Shown: in pieces, positions 24,864-33,914 of the stretch
Position numbering within the stretch: the first letter of the stretch is position 1
Layout: every line of letters begins with the position of its first letter
Assembly (NCBI GenBank): GCA_023898765.1
Contig: CP060238.1
Location: 1,798,001 to 1,862,000, forward strand
DNA from: Rhodospirillales bacterium
GTDB lineage: Bacteria; Pseudomonadota; Alphaproteobacteria; Micavibrionales; Micavibrionaceae
DNA: 64,000 nucleotides
Reading direction: 5' to 3'
Made by a program: the position numbers and the translations under genes
Notes under the pieces: model-generated
Databases searched by the model: none
Told to the model about the DNA's origin: nothing
What the model saw: the letters and a program-made list of their open reading frames with translations, nothing else

Positions 24864-25554
24864 GCCGCTGAAAAAAGAGCCGCAAAAGCCCCATTATGCC
24901 GGCCACCGGGACCGGCTGCGGGAAAGGTTTCTGAAATCGCCCGACGCCTTGCCCGATTATGAATTGCTGGAGCTGATTTTGTTCATGGCCGTGCCGCGGC
25001 GGGACGTCAAGCCGCTCGCCAAAGCCCTTGTTGCGCGGTTTAAAACGCTCAACGGCGTTTTAAACGCCCCGATAGAAGATTTGCAAAAAATGGAGGGCCT
25101 GTCGGAAACATCGGCCGTCGCCCTGCGCATTGTTCAGGCCGCGGGCCGGCGCATGCTCAGGCAGGACATCACCGGACAGCCGGTTCTCAATTCATGGCAG
25201 CGTTTGATGGATTACCTTCATGCGACCATGGCGCATGAAAAGAAGGAACATTTCCGCCTTCTGTTTTTGAACAAGAAAAACGAACTCATTGCGGATGAAA
25301 TCCAGCAGACCGGCACGGTCGACCATACGCAGGCCTATCCGCGGGAAATCATGAAGCGCGCGCTGGAACTCGGCGCGACCGCCCTCATCCTCGTCCATAA
25401 CCACCCCAGCGGAGACTCGACCCCCTCTCAGGCCGATGTGGATATGACGAACGATATCCTCGCCGCCGCCGCGCCCTTTGACATCACCGTTCACGATCAC
25501 TTGGTCGTTGCCAAGTCCGGCATCACAAGCTTCAAGACGATGGGATTGATTTAA
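24856..25554 (+). CDS. radC: RadC/JAB-domain DNA repair family protein
   Basis: 232 residues from MAEPLKKE. The N-terminal helix-hairpin-helix region (LQKMEGLSETSAVALRIV) precedes the MPN/JAB domain with the metal motif VHNHPSGDSTPSQAD. RadC was named for a repair phenotype that was later attributed to another gene; the real role is uncertain. The gene overlaps map by eight bases, as often seen in alphaproteobacteria. Confidence 0.93.
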   Translation: MAEPLKKEPQKPHYAGHRDRLRERFLKSPDALPDYELLELILFMAVPRRDVKPLAKALVARFKTLNGVLNAPIEDLQKMEGLSETSAVALRIVQAAGRRMLRQDITGQPVLNSWQRLMDYLHATMAHEKKEHFRLLFLNKKNELIADEIQQTGTVDHTQAYPREIMKRALELGATALILVHNHPSGDSTPSQADVDMTNDILAAAAPFDITVHDHLVVAKSGITSFKTMGLI

Positions 25555-25628
25555 CGCCGCCGTCATAACAAAAACCAAGCCCTCTCCCTCTTTTCCTCTT
25601 TCCTAAGATATTCTTAACAAACAAAGCG

Positions 25629-25634
25629 TATAAT
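25629..25634 (+). promoter_or_regulatory. TATAAT box six bases before a start codon
   Basis: A perfect TATAAT ends six bases before the ATG at 25641. No good -35 is present and no ribosome binding site separates the two, so the gene could be transcribed as a leaderless mRNA. This is only a suggestion. Confidence 0.35.
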
Positions 25635-25640
25635 GGCCGG

Positions 25641-26840
25641 ATGGCAGGTGGAATAACCGCAGATATCGCACAAGACACAGCCGCTCAATCCTCTTATCAG
25701 AGTTATATGAGCGAGGCGACGCGCGCCAAATTGGGACACACGGCCACCTTACTTTCAAAATGGGCCGGCATGGATGTCATTTTCATCGGACCTGACGATG
25801 TCGATGAAGGCAGGAATGCCCCTGAAGAATCTTTTGTAAACAATGTGATGAAACAGCACCCGAGCTACGGTGATGTGGGAGTAAATGGCAAAAGCCTCTT
25901 CGAGATACAAACCCAGCATATCAATACAGGCGGTCCTCATTCCGTTGCTATTACGCCCGGATTGATTGACGTTCTGGAAAAAGAAGACAATATCCCTATA
26001 GAAAGAAATGCGCCTTTAAGCAGGGAGGTCTGCATTGTTTACAATCCATGGCTGGACCTCTCCGCAGAAGAAATAGCTGCGGAAAAAACACATATTAACG
26101 GACAACCGCTATATAATGTTCCCGGGACAAGCCAGGAATGGAATACGATTTTCAATGCCCATGAAATTGCCGGACATTGTAAAAATCGTGATACGGAAAA
26201 AACAAGCGATAGCGACACCTATAAAGTTCAAAATTTACGCGAATCAAATGCCGATCTGGAAGGGATAGAACAGGCACGTGAGGCCGGGGTCAGCGAAACG
26301 ACCATTGACGCTTTCAAAGATATGAATCTTTTGGCCACAGTCCTTCCCACGTCACATTTGGACCATGCCACCGGTCTGGACACAATGACCCCGCACGCAC
26401 ACCCGGAACATGCGGAAGAAACGCTCACGCTTAAGGAAAATTTCGACAAAGCCGTTTATAAAAAATTTCTTGGAGAGGACATCTCTCGAAAATATGCAGA
26501 AGAAATAGACAAAAAAACACCTCTTGAAATAAGGGATGACATGGCAGACGCCGCGAAAGGATATCCTTACGCCATGGCGAAACTCGTCATAGAAGTGGGA
26601 GAAAGCCCTGAAGTAAAGGAAGCCCCTTGGTATGATGCCTCCCGAATGCCCAAAATAATGGAACATTTTTCCAAAGCCGCAGAGGCACATTTGAAACCAC
26701 CGGCCGCAGAAGCGGAAAAGCTGCAAAAGGAAACTCTGGCCATAGAAATGGATGAGGTGAGAGAAGACTTTGTTGACGAAATGGAAACCCCGGCAACAAA
26801 AATGCCCACTGCGTCACTGCCCCCTTCCCTTGGCCGTTAA
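25641..26840 (+). CDS. Unknown protein with an HEXXGH zincin-like motif
   Basis: 399 residues, not recognised. Near residue 175 it has FNAHEIAGHC, and about 30 residues later RESNADLEGIEQA. HEXXGH followed by an E-x-x-A-D/E motif is the zinc ligand pattern of M49 dipeptidyl peptidase III, although the spacing here is shorter and no other M49 feature is seen. There is no signal peptide. The C-terminal 100 residues are acidic and helical. A cytoplasmic metalloprotease or an effector-like enzyme is possible. It follows radC by 86 bases and has its own TATAAT box. Confidence 0.6.
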   Translation: MAGGITADIAQDTAAQSSYQSYMSEATRAKLGHTATLLSKWAGMDVIFIGPDDVDEGRNAPEESFVNNVMKQHPSYGDVGVNGKSLFEIQTQHINTGGPHSVAITPGLIDVLEKEDNIPIERNAPLSREVCIVYNPWLDLSAEEIAAEKTHINGQPLYNVPGTSQEWNTIFNAHEIAGHCKNRDTEKTSDSDTYKVQNLRESNADLEGIEQAREAGVSETTIDAFKDMNLLATVLPTSHLDHATGLDTMTPHAHPEHAEETLTLKENFDKAVYKKFLGEDISRKYAEEIDKKTPLEIRDDMADAAKGYPYAMAKLVIEVGESPEVKEAPWYDASRMPKIMEHFSKAAEAHLKPPAAEAEKLQKETLAIEMDEVREDFVDEMETPATKMPTASLPPSLGR

Positions 26841-26870
26841 AATATGAGACTATATTCCTAACTGTTTTGT

Positions 26871-26947
26871 TTCTCCAGCGGTTGGAGAACCCTGCCAACC
26901 TCCCAAAAGGGAGGAGGCGGCAACGTAAATTATGGGCTTTTGGGCCC
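26871..26947 (+). ncRNA. Candidate structured RNA upstream of purB
   Basis: Three hairpins follow one another: TTCTCCA/TGGAGAA (26871-26889), TGCC-CCTCCC/GGGAGG-GGCA with internal bulges (26893-26922), and GGGC/GCCC (26934-26947). No coding frame is credible across the 267-base gap before purB. It could be a leader regulating purB or an independent RNA; it does not match a riboswitch class that I know. Confidence 0.35.
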
Positions 26948-27010
26948 GGAAAAGGAGGAAAATAACCGCCATTTTTGCAAACGAACTGAGAGATTCCAGA
27001 TTACGGTAAA

Positions 27011-27039
27011 TAAAAAAACCGCTCAAAGAGCCTCTTTGA
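27011..27039 (-). terminator. Terminator-like hairpin on the minus strand
   Basis: TCAAAGA/TCTTTGA with a three-base loop, followed on the minus strand by GCGG and seven T. There is no minus-strand gene that would use it other than a short unknown transcript starting near the purB 5' end. Confidence 0.4.
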
Positions 27040-27107
27040 ACACTGGCGCCGTATATCAAGGGATGCTAAAACATGCACCTGTTCACTAAAGTTCAGGATA
27101 AGATTAA

Positions 27108-28406
27108 ATGATCCCACGTTATACCCGCCCCGAAATGGCCCGTATTTTTGAAGCGGAAAACCGTTTCAAAATCTGGCTGGAGATTGAAACGCTGGCTGCC
27201 GAGAAAATGGCGCAGATCGGCGTCATTCCGGAAAGCGTGCCGAAGGTTCTGCGGGAAAAAGGCGGATTCGATGTGGCCCGCATCGACGAAATAGAAGCCG
27301 AAGTCAAACATGACGTGATCGCCTTCCTGACCTCCGTGGCCGAACATATCGGGGAAGACAGCCGCTATGTGCATCAGGGCATGACAAGCTCGGATGTGGT
27401 GGATACCTGTTTTTCCCTGCAACTGACGCAGGCCGCGGATCTGCTTCTACAGGACATGGACAGGCTTCTGGCGGCGCTTAAAAAACGCGTGGTGGAACAT
27501 AAAAATACGCTTTGCATTGGCCGCTCCCACGGCATTCACGGGGAACCGACAACCTTCGGGTTGAAACTCGCCGGGCATTACGCGGCCTTTAAACGCGGGC
27601 GGGACCGTCTGAAAGCGGCGCGGGAAGAGATCGCCGTGTGCACCATTTCCGGCGCGGTCGGGACTTACGCGACCATCAATCCGCAGGTGGAAGATTACGT
27701 GGCCAAAAGGCTGGGGCTTAGGGCCGAAACCGTAGCGACACAGGTGATCCCGCGGGACCGGCATGCCATGTTCTTTGCCACGCTGGGCGTCATTGCCGCC
27801 AGCATTGAAAACCTCGCCATTGAAATCCGGCACTTGCAGCGCACCGAAGTGCGCGAAGCTGAGGAGTTCTTTGCCAAGGGGCAAAAGGGCTCCTCCGCCA
27901 TGCCGCATAAGCGCAACCCGATTTTAAGTGAAAACCTGACGGGGCTTGCGCGCCTGATACGCTCTGCGGTTACGCCTGCGATGGAAAATGTCGCGTTATG
28001 GCATGAGCGGGATATCTCGCACTCTTCCGTCGAGCGGAATATCGGCCCCGATTCCTGCGTCACGCTGGATTTTGCTCTGGCGCGCCTGACGGGCCTTGTC
28101 GAAAACCTGCTGGTATATCCGGACACGATGATGGAAAACCTGGAGAAAATGGGCGGGCTTGTCTTTTCGCAGCGCGTCCTCCTTGCCCTGACACAGGCCG
28201 GGATTTCGCGCGAAGACGCCTACCGGATCGTCCAGCGCAATGCGATGAAAGTCTGGGAAAGCAAAGGGAAAACAACCTTGCTTGAAACACTGTCGGACGA
28301 TCAGGACGTCACCGCAAAACTGGATGAAGGCGCGCTGAAATCCATCTTCGATTACAAAGCCTACACCCGGCATGTTGATTCCATTATCAGCCGGGCGCTT
28401 GCGTAA
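27108..28406 (+). CDS. purB: Adenylosuccinate lyase
   Basis: 432 residues. The superfamily signature KGSSAMPHKRNPI is present, along with the catalytic TSSDVVDT and SHGIHGEPTTFGLK regions. It performs two beta-eliminations in purine synthesis, releasing fumarate from SAICAR and from adenylosuccinate. The structured leader at 26871 is upstream; a conserved unknown gene follows after three bases. Confidence 0.97.
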   Translation: MIPRYTRPEMARIFEAENRFKIWLEIETLAAEKMAQIGVIPESVPKVLREKGGFDVARIDEIEAEVKHDVIAFLTSVAEHIGEDSRYVHQGMTSSDVVDTCFSLQLTQAADLLLQDMDRLLAALKKRVVEHKNTLCIGRSHGIHGEPTTFGLKLAGHYAAFKRGRDRLKAAREEIAVCTISGAVGTYATINPQVEDYVAKRLGLRAETVATQVIPRDRHAMFFATLGVIAASIENLAIEIRHLQRTEVREAEEFFAKGQKGSSAMPHKRNPILSENLTGLARLIRSAVTPAMENVALWHERDISHSSVERNIGPDSCVTLDFALARLTGLVENLLVYPDTMMENLEKMGGLVFSQRVLLALTQAGISREDAYRIVQRNAMKVWESKGKTTLLETLSDDQDVTAKLDEGALKSIFDYKAYTRHVDSIISRALA

Positions 28407-28409
28407 ACC

Positions 28410-28919
28410 GTGACGGGAAAAGGAACGCAGATCGTCGTCAATGATCTGATGCAAAAAGACTACGTCTATGTCACGGCAGAAAACCCGGGCGAAAATTTTG
28501 ACCCGGCTTTTACGCCGCATTTTACGCCCAAAGAGATGCTGGCCCTCGGCGTGTTTGAAGGCAAATACTGCAACGACTGCCGCAATGAGTTTCCAGCCGA
28601 TTGGTTCGCCGAAGCCAAAACAAGCGACAAAGCAGACCCCGCCTTGAATTTCTTCGGAATCAAAAGCCGCCAGCCTTTGAGTGTGTGGAAACAAAAAGGC
28701 TGGATTGTCCCGCCCGACCCGCGCGGCTGGTTCCAGTGGTATTGCCGTTATTATCTGGGGCGTCGCCTGCCGGAGGTCGATCCATGGCAGATCAAACGCT
28801 GGAAAGCCTTCGCCCGCCATGCCGGACAGATCCGGGCCAACTGCATGCCCGGCGACCTTGGCTGCCGGCCGCGGCAACGACAGGCCCTTCTTCAATGGGC
28901 ATATGATCCGTTTATTTAA
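28410..28919 (+). CDS. Conserved protein of unknown function (WYCRYYLGRR family)
   Basis: 169 residues from a GTG start at 28410; an ATG at 28449 is the alternative. I recognise the family by GVFEGKYCNDCRNEFPADWF, DPRGWFQWYCRYYLGRR and CRPRQRQALLQWAYD: it recurs in proteobacteria and, as I recall, in algae and plants, without known function. Many aromatic residues and Cys are conserved. It starts three bases after purB, so the two genes are probably in one transcript. Confidence 0.75.
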   Translation: MTGKGTQIVVNDLMQKDYVYVTAENPGENFDPAFTPHFTPKEMLALGVFEGKYCNDCRNEFPADWFAEAKTSDKADPALNFFGIKSRQPLSVWKQKGWIVPPDPRGWFQWYCRYYLGRRLPEVDPWQIKRWKAFARHAGQIRANCMPGDLGCRPRQRQALLQWAYDPFI

Positions 28920-28990
28920 AAAATACGCTTGCCTTTCAAAAATATTTTCGATAAAACACATTTAAGCCATGCAAAAAACGATGGTGTGCC

Positions 28991-29599
28991 ATGCAAGGAG
29001 TGAATGTGTTGCAATCTTGTTATCAACCTGAACTTGATATCGTTCGTAGAGACATAGAAGAAACGGATCGCCAGATTTCCGGCCGCTTGACACATTTCAG
29101 GGCTGCCGCCTTACCGGTGAAGCAACCAACGGTATCTTACTTGCAGCAATTTATAGAATCTGCAAACTTTCCAGAAGGTATTCAAACGCTTTGCCTCAAA
29201 ACCGACACGCCGCTTGAACTTGTCGCCGGAGTCGCCCAGATGATAGAAAAACCCTCACGGGAGAGGAAGCTTAAAGAATTCGAGGATCTTTGCAGGCAAA
29301 TCTGTACCCGCCATGGCCAATCCCGCGCCGTTTTCGAATATAAACGCGCCCATCTCGATCAATTTAGACAGGGACCGGAAACGGTAAATCCATTTTCTAA
29401 AATACAGCAATCGACTGTTATCAACCGCATGGAAGGTTTTTGCAGGATATCCGGGGCCAATCCGGAGCTGGGAAGAAATGTCGGTCATTTTTTGGTTAAA
29501 GCCTCTGCCTGTTTTCAGGATCAGGGCATCAACCACCAGACAGGCCCCTTTGTCTCCCCTGTGAACGGCAGACGCACTATCGAAATACATTATTCTTAA
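28991..29599 (+). CDS. Protein of unknown function
   Basis: About 202 residues from the ATG at 28991. A GGAG lies inside the first codons, so the true start may be the GTG at 29006 or the TTG at 29009. Not recognised; a soluble, mostly helical protein with five Cys (QSCYQP, TLCLKT, DLCRQIC, GFCRIS, SACFQD). It looks more AT-rich than purB. Confidence 0.55.
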   Translation: MQGVNVLQSCYQPELDIVRRDIEETDRQISGRLTHFRAAALPVKQPTVSYLQQFIESANFPEGIQTLCLKTDTPLELVAGVAQMIEKPSRERKLKEFEDLCRQICTRHGQSRAVFEYKRAHLDQFRQGPETVNPFSKIQQSTVINRMEGFCRISGANPELGRNVGHFLVKASACFQDQGINHQTGPFVSPVNGRRTIEIHYS

Positions 29600-29691
29600 A
29601 ATATAGACCGGAAATATAATCTTCCCGTCTTGCAATCCCCGTATTCCTGTGGCATCCCTTTTGTCTCAACGTTAAAGGAAGGCTTTTAAGG

Positions 29692-30264
29692 ATGCTTAGA
29701 TATTTTACACTCTTACTGGGGAGCTTATTCATTATGACTTCAGCCGCAGACGCCGCACAAACGGATCCGGAAAACACGCTTTACCTCGACCTGAAAGACG
29801 GGCGGGTAATCATCAAACTGATGCCGGACATCGCGCCAAACCACGTGGACCGCATTAAAAAACTGGCCCGTGACGGCTTTTATGACGGTATTGTTTTTCA
29901 CCGCGTTATCGAGGGATTCATGGCCCAGACAGGCGACCCGACAGGCACGGGCACGGGCGGTTCCGACCTGCCGGATCTGAAGGCCGAATTTAACAATTAC
30001 AATTTCGGGCGCGGCACCATCGGCGCGGCGCGGACGGGCGATCCGGACAGCGCCAATTCCCAGTGGTTTATTTGCTTCGATGACTGCAGTTTCCTGAACG
30101 GTCAGTACACCGTCTGGGGACAGGTCACAGACGGCATGGAACACGTGGACGCCATCAAAAGAGGCGAACCGCCGAGCAATCCCGATAAAATCATCAAATT
30201 GCAGGTTGCGGCAGACGTGAAAGAAGAAGCCGGAAAAGAGGCCGAAGAAAAAGCTGCTGAATAA
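29692..30264 (+). CDS. Periplasmic cyclophilin-type peptidyl-prolyl isomerase
   Basis: 190 residues with a signal peptide ending near ADA (residue 22). The cyclophilin core shows FYDGIVFHRVIEGFMAQTGDP, GTGTGGSDLP, GAARTGDPDSANSQWFIC and LNGQYTVWGQV. It catalyses proline cis-trans isomerisation on exported proteins. The last 20 residues are acidic and Ala/Glu-rich. Terminated by the strong hairpin at 30281. Confidence 0.92.
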   Translation: MLRYFTLLLGSLFIMTSAADAAQTDPENTLYLDLKDGRVIIKLMPDIAPNHVDRIKKLARDGFYDGIVFHRVIEGFMAQTGDPTGTGTGGSDLPDLKAEFNNYNFGRGTIGAARTGDPDSANSQWFICFDDCSFLNGQYTVWGQVTDGMEHVDAIKRGEPPSNPDKIIKLQVAADVKEEAGKEAEEKAAE

Positions 30265-30280
30265 ATCAGAAAACACCGGA

Positions 30281-30319
30281 CATCCCCTCTGCCCCACATC
30301 GGGGCGAGGGGATGTTTTT
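30281..30319 (+). terminator. Rho-independent terminator
   Basis: CATCCCCTC and GAGGGGATG with an inner GCCCC/GGGGC extension, followed by TTTTT. It ends the cyclophilin transcript and shows that the ATG at 30312 inside it is not the start of the next gene. Confidence 0.9.
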
Positions 30320-30338
30320 CACTGAAGAAAGTTTTGAA

Positions 30339-31988
30339 ATGAGTCACAAAGACTGGTGGCGCGGAGCTGTCTTTTATCAGATATACCCGCGCAGCTTTAA
30401 AGATACGACAGGAAATGGAATCGGCGATCTTCCGGGTATTACAGAGAAGCTGGATTACGTCGCGTCCTTAGGGGTTGACGCTATCTGGATCAATCCCTTT
30501 TTTCCCTCCCCGATGAAAGATTCCGGCTATGACGTTTCGGATTACCGAAGCGTCGACCCTCTCTTCGGAACTATGGACGACTTCAAGACCCTGCTCGATA
30601 AAGCGCATGACCTTGGCCTGAAGGTCATTATAGATCAGGTCCTGTCCCATACCTCCGAAGAGCATCCCTGGTTCAAAGAATCCCGCCGGACCCGCGACAA
30701 TCCCAAGACAGACTGGTATGTGTGGGAAAACCCGCGCCGGGACGGTATGCCGCCGACAAACTGGCTGGCCCGCTTCGGCGGACCGGCATGGACCTACTCC
30801 ATTCGGCGGGGGCAATATTACCTGCATAATTTTTACGCCAACCAGCCGGATTTAAACCTGCACAACAAGGACGTCCAGGACACCCTTCTGGCCTCCATGG
30901 AGATGTGGCTTAAAATCGGCGTAGACGGTTTCCGCATGGACGCGGTCAGCTTTTACATGCACGACCGCCGGCTTCGCGACAATCCGTTCCAACCGCTTCC
31001 GGAAGAAAACAAGATCGAAGGCTTGCATTTCGTTGACCCCTATACGATGCAGATTCACAAATATAATCAGGGCGCGCCGGAAATTTTCGATTTTTTAAAA
31101 CGCATTCGGCATCTCATGGACCAATATCCCGGCACCGTTACCATCGGCGAAGCCTCCGGCGCCTCGTCCGAAGAAACCATGAAACTGGCGGCACGTTACA
31201 CGGAAGGCAATAAATTCCTGCATACAGCCTACAGCCACACCCTTCTGGGCGGCGGCTCGCTGAAGGAAAGCTTCATCCGTAAACATGTCGAAGGGTATGA
31301 AAACCTGCCGCAAGATTCCTGGCCGTCCTGGGCCTTTTCCAATCACGATGTCTACCGCGCCGTTTCACGGCTGAACAGGGGGGAGGGCCGCAACCCGCGT
31401 TTTGCCAAATTGCTCATCGCCCTGCTGTGTTCCCTCAAAGGCACGCCTTTTATCTATCAGGGCGAGGAACTCGGCCTGCCGGAAGCGGATCTGGAATTTG
31501 AAGACCTGCTCGATCACTGGGCGATTTTCACATGGCCGGAATGGAAGGGCCGCGATGGCGCGCGCACGCCTATGCCCTGGAGAGATGAACTGGGAAGCGG
31601 ATTCACAACGGCCGACAAAAAAACATGGCTGCCTATCCCGGACGAACACAGGGCGCTCTGCGCCGGAAATCAGGATATAGATCCGGATTCACCCCTGCAA
31701 TTCACCCGCGCTTTCCTGAAATGGCGCAAGGAACAACCGCCTCTCATCAAAGGGGAGATAGAATTTCTGGACACGCAAGATACAAAACTTCTGGCATTCG
31801 TTCGCAAAACGGAGGATGAAAAAATCCTGTGCGTCTTTAATCTGGGACCGGAAGACAGGACCCTGGAAACCGGGCTTGAGACAGAAAGTCTGGCGTTCGG
31901 CATGCCGGAAAACCAGTCAGGATTCCTCGATACGGACTCGATAAAGCTTCCGGCCTTCGGAATCTATTTCGGAAAAATTCCGGTTTAA
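30339..31988 (+). CDS. GH13 family alpha-glucosidase
   Basis: About 549 residues from MSHKDWWRG. (Beta/alpha)8 barrel motifs: YQIYPRSFKDTTGNGIGDL, DQVLSHTS, the nucleophile Asp in GFRMDAV, the acid/base Glu in TIGEASG and the third Asp in FSNHDVYR. The pattern QPDLN and AVSFYMHD points to the proteobacterial alpha-glucosidases (GH13_23 type) that cleave maltooligosaccharides, or to transglucosidase activity. No signal peptide, so cytoplasmic. It stands alone here, without transporter or other glycan genes, and overlaps the convergent next gene by four bases. Confidence 0.9.
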   Translation: MSHKDWWRGAVFYQIYPRSFKDTTGNGIGDLPGITEKLDYVASLGVDAIWINPFFPSPMKDSGYDVSDYRSVDPLFGTMDDFKTLLDKAHDLGLKVIIDQVLSHTSEEHPWFKESRRTRDNPKTDWYVWENPRRDGMPPTNWLARFGGPAWTYSIRRGQYYLHNFYANQPDLNLHNKDVQDTLLASMEMWLKIGVDGFRMDAVSFYMHDRRLRDNPFQPLPEENKIEGLHFVDPYTMQIHKYNQGAPEIFDFLKRIRHLMDQYPGTVTIGEASGASSEETMKLAARYTEGNKFLHTAYSHTLLGGGSLKESFIRKHVEGYENLPQDSWPSWAFSNHDVYRAVSRLNRGEGRNPRFAKLLIALLCSLKGTPFIYQGEELGLPEADLEFEDLLDHWAIFTWPEWKGRDGARTPMPWRDELGSGFTTADKKTWLPIPDEHRALCAGNQDIDPDSPLQFTRAFLKWRKEQPPLIKGEIEFLDTQDTKLLAFVRKTEDEKILCVFNLGPEDRTLETGLETESLAFGMPENQSGFLDTDSIKLPAFGIYFGKIPV

Positions 31989-32743
31989 GACGACGGTTTT
32001 TCTTCTGCGGCTTCTTCTGTTTCGCCTTCGTCCTGCTCCTGCGCAGGCACATTTGCGGCGGGGACCTCTTCATCCGGCACATCTTCGCTCTTTTTCAAGA
32101 GAGCCGCGCGCTCCTCTTCCCCGATCTTCAGTTTTTCAGCGTCGGCAATAAGACGCCGGATAATTTTATCCATCTTGTTTTCATCCAGTATCGGGTCGGA
32201 CGTTTCCAGACGAATGACGGCTGTCTGCCCGTCAAAAATAAACAAGACATCGGCATTTTTTGTTTTTAAAATACGCGCAACGGTTTCAATGCGCTCCGGC
32301 GTTAAATAATTTTCGACTGCGGCCTTATGGCGGACAAAGAAACGGTCTTCCTTGTTCCATTTATCCGATGCGATTTCTATCGGACGTAACGTCCCAAGGC
32401 TTTCGATGAAAGCAAACATCTCCGGCGTTCCCGCGGCGCCGCCATCAATTAACGGGTCGGGAAGCGTAATTTCCACCACGCTTAAATAACGGTGAGACCG
32501 CGCATCCGGCATTTGCCGCTGCGCCGTAAAAAGAGATATCTTGTATCCGTCAATATATCCCTCAACCGCAGGAGGCGCCATAACACGGCCTTTTATGTAA
32601 GCCATCTTGTTTTTATTTGCGAACCCCTCCCACGCCTTTTTCTGCCGAAAAAGAATCACGGTCGACCAACCGCTTGCCCCGAGAATAATCGCAGCTAAAA
32701 CAAACCAGAGCAAAAACCAGATCGACAAAACAATTTCCCCCAC
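31985..32743 (-). CDS. Single-pass membrane protein of unknown function
   Basis: 252 residues. One N-terminal transmembrane helix (IWFLLWFVLAAIILGASGW) followed by a cytoplasmic-like domain, then an acidic Glu/Ala-rich tail (DEGETEEAAEEKPSS). The domain between does not match a family I recognise. Confidence 0.6.
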   Translation of the reverse strand: MGEIVLSIWFLLWFVLAAIILGASGWSTVILFRQKKAWEGFANKNKMAYIKGRVMAPPAVEGYIDGYKISLFTAQRQMPDARSHRYLSVVEITLPDPLIDGGAAGTPEMFAFIESLGTLRPIEIASDKWNKEDRFFVRHKAAVENYLTPERIETVARILKTKNADVLFIFDGQTAVIRLETSDPILDENKMDKIIRRLIADAEKLKIGEEERAALLKKSEDVPDEEVPAANVPAQEQDEGETEEAAEEKPSS

Positions 32744-32814
32744 GTGAAAACAGAGTCACTCTGCTAAGTCTACCCTTGAATGCCCCCTTTTGTCATTTTT
32801 TTGTGAAAAAAATA

Positions 32815-32852
32815 CAAAAAAACGGGGCTGAAAAACAGCCCCGCTTTTTTTT
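32815..32852 (-). terminator. Terminator of the lipoprotein gene
   Basis: CGGGGCTG (32823-32830) and CAGCCCCG (32836-32843) enclose five A. T-runs flank it in both directions; on the minus strand it follows the lipoprotein stop by about 20 bases. Confidence 0.88.
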
Positions 32853-32864
32853 CGAATATCCGGT

Positions 32865-33173
32865 TTATTTCGGACCTTTCATCTGTTCTTCTTCGAAGAA
32901 AGGAGCCGCATCCTTAATCGGTTCCGCTTCCTTCTTCGGAACGACAGCCTTTTCCGCTTTCGGCAATTCTTTCGGCAGTTCAGGCGTCAGCACAGGACCT
33001 TTTTCCGGCAGCATCATCGCACGCACATATTCCACACCGGGACCTGCCGTCCGGTCTTCGACATAAGGGACCTTGCCACGGACGGATCTCGCTTCATACC
33101 CTTCGCCGCAGGCGGACAGAGCCAGAACGGATAAACCGGTAAAGACAAAACCTATATTGCGAATTGTTTTCAT
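32865..33173 (-). CDS. Small lipoprotein
   Basis: 102 residues from MKTIRNIGF, with GAGG six bases upstream; the longer frame to 33353 is not used. The signal ends in the lipobox LSACG. The mature part is short and Pro/Glu/Lys-rich (LPKELPKAEKAVVPKKEAEP). Function unknown. It has its own terminator. Confidence 0.7.
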   Translation of the reverse strand: MKTIRNIGFVFTGLSVLALSACGEGYEARSVRGKVPYVEDRTAGPGVEYVRAMMLPEKGPVLTPELPKELPKAEKAVVPKKEAEPIKDAAPFFEEEQMKGPK

Positions 33174-33347
33174 CGCGCACCTCGGAAGCTGTGGATTAAA
33201 AAATATAAAGTAAATACAAAGAGAAACGCGAATTATCCACATATTTATACAAGAGCTTCCACCAAAGCACAATCCCCAAATTTGCTTTTTATCTCCCGAA
33301 AATGGAACACTCTTGATAAAGCTTGCAAACAAGGCACGAAAAAGAAC

Positions 33348-33770
33348 ATGCAAAACCCGATCTCATCAGAAAATATCAGCCGCCTCCTGCCGGGGCTCCG
33401 CGCAGAATATGCCATCGTTTCGATGCCGCCCTGGGCCTGGCACTGGCTGGACCGTTTTGTCATGAACAGCTATCCGCAGGGCTACAGGGCCTTTTTGCAG
33501 GAATGCGCAAAAGTGCTTCCCTCCGATGCCTGCCTGTCGCCCATGCTGGAAGACCTGGCCCGGTCCTACCGGGACGGCGTTTACGAAATTGCCAACGATA
33601 CATGGAAAACAACCCCCGAAGAGAAAGGCGTTGCAAAGCGGCGTATCCCCGCAAAATCCTCTGGAAAAAGGGATCGGCCAATGCCAAAAGCGCAGTATTT
33701 ATTCCGTTTCCTGCCCCACGCCACTACGATGGATGCCCTGCACATCCGGAAGTCTTTCCACCTGCGATAA
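33348..33770 (+). CDS. Protein of unknown function
   Basis: 140 residues from MQNPISSEN; the frame is open upstream to 33282. The stretch SMPPWAWHWLDRFV, YRAFLQECAKVLPSD and LEDLARSYRDGVYEIANDTW looks like a genuine helical domain, perhaps nucleic-acid binding, while the last 40 residues are basic. No clear ribosome binding site. Existence is probable, not certain. Confidence 0.5.
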   Translation: MQNPISSENISRLLPGLRAEYAIVSMPPWAWHWLDRFVMNSYPQGYRAFLQECAKVLPSDACLSPMLEDLARSYRDGVYEIANDTWKTTPEEKGVAKRRIPAKSSGKRDRPMPKAQYLFRFLPHATTMDALHIRKSFHLR

Positions 33771-33884
33771 CCCAAAAATAGCGGAAACCTCTGTTTTTTT
33801 ATTTACATTCCCGAGAATAAAGGGTAGAACCCCCTCAAGAGGCTCCGAAACAGCATATGGAAGCCTGTGTTTTATGAGACGGTT

Positions 33885-33914
33885 ACGACAAGAATAATGA
33901 CGACAAGAATAAGA
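33885..33914 (+). repeat. Tandem 15-base repeat in the csp leader region
   Basis: ACGACAAGAATAATG occurs twice in a row (the second copy ends AAGAATAAG). It lies in the roughly 330-base gap between 33770 and the cold-shock gene. Further on, AACTTTC/GAAAGTT forms an inverted repeat just before the csp start. No ORF in this gap is credible. Confidence 0.5.

Noticed and set aside
26850..27059. 69-codon frame on the minus strand before purB
   Set aside because: No ribosome binding site and it runs across strong hairpins; a structured RNA is the better reading.
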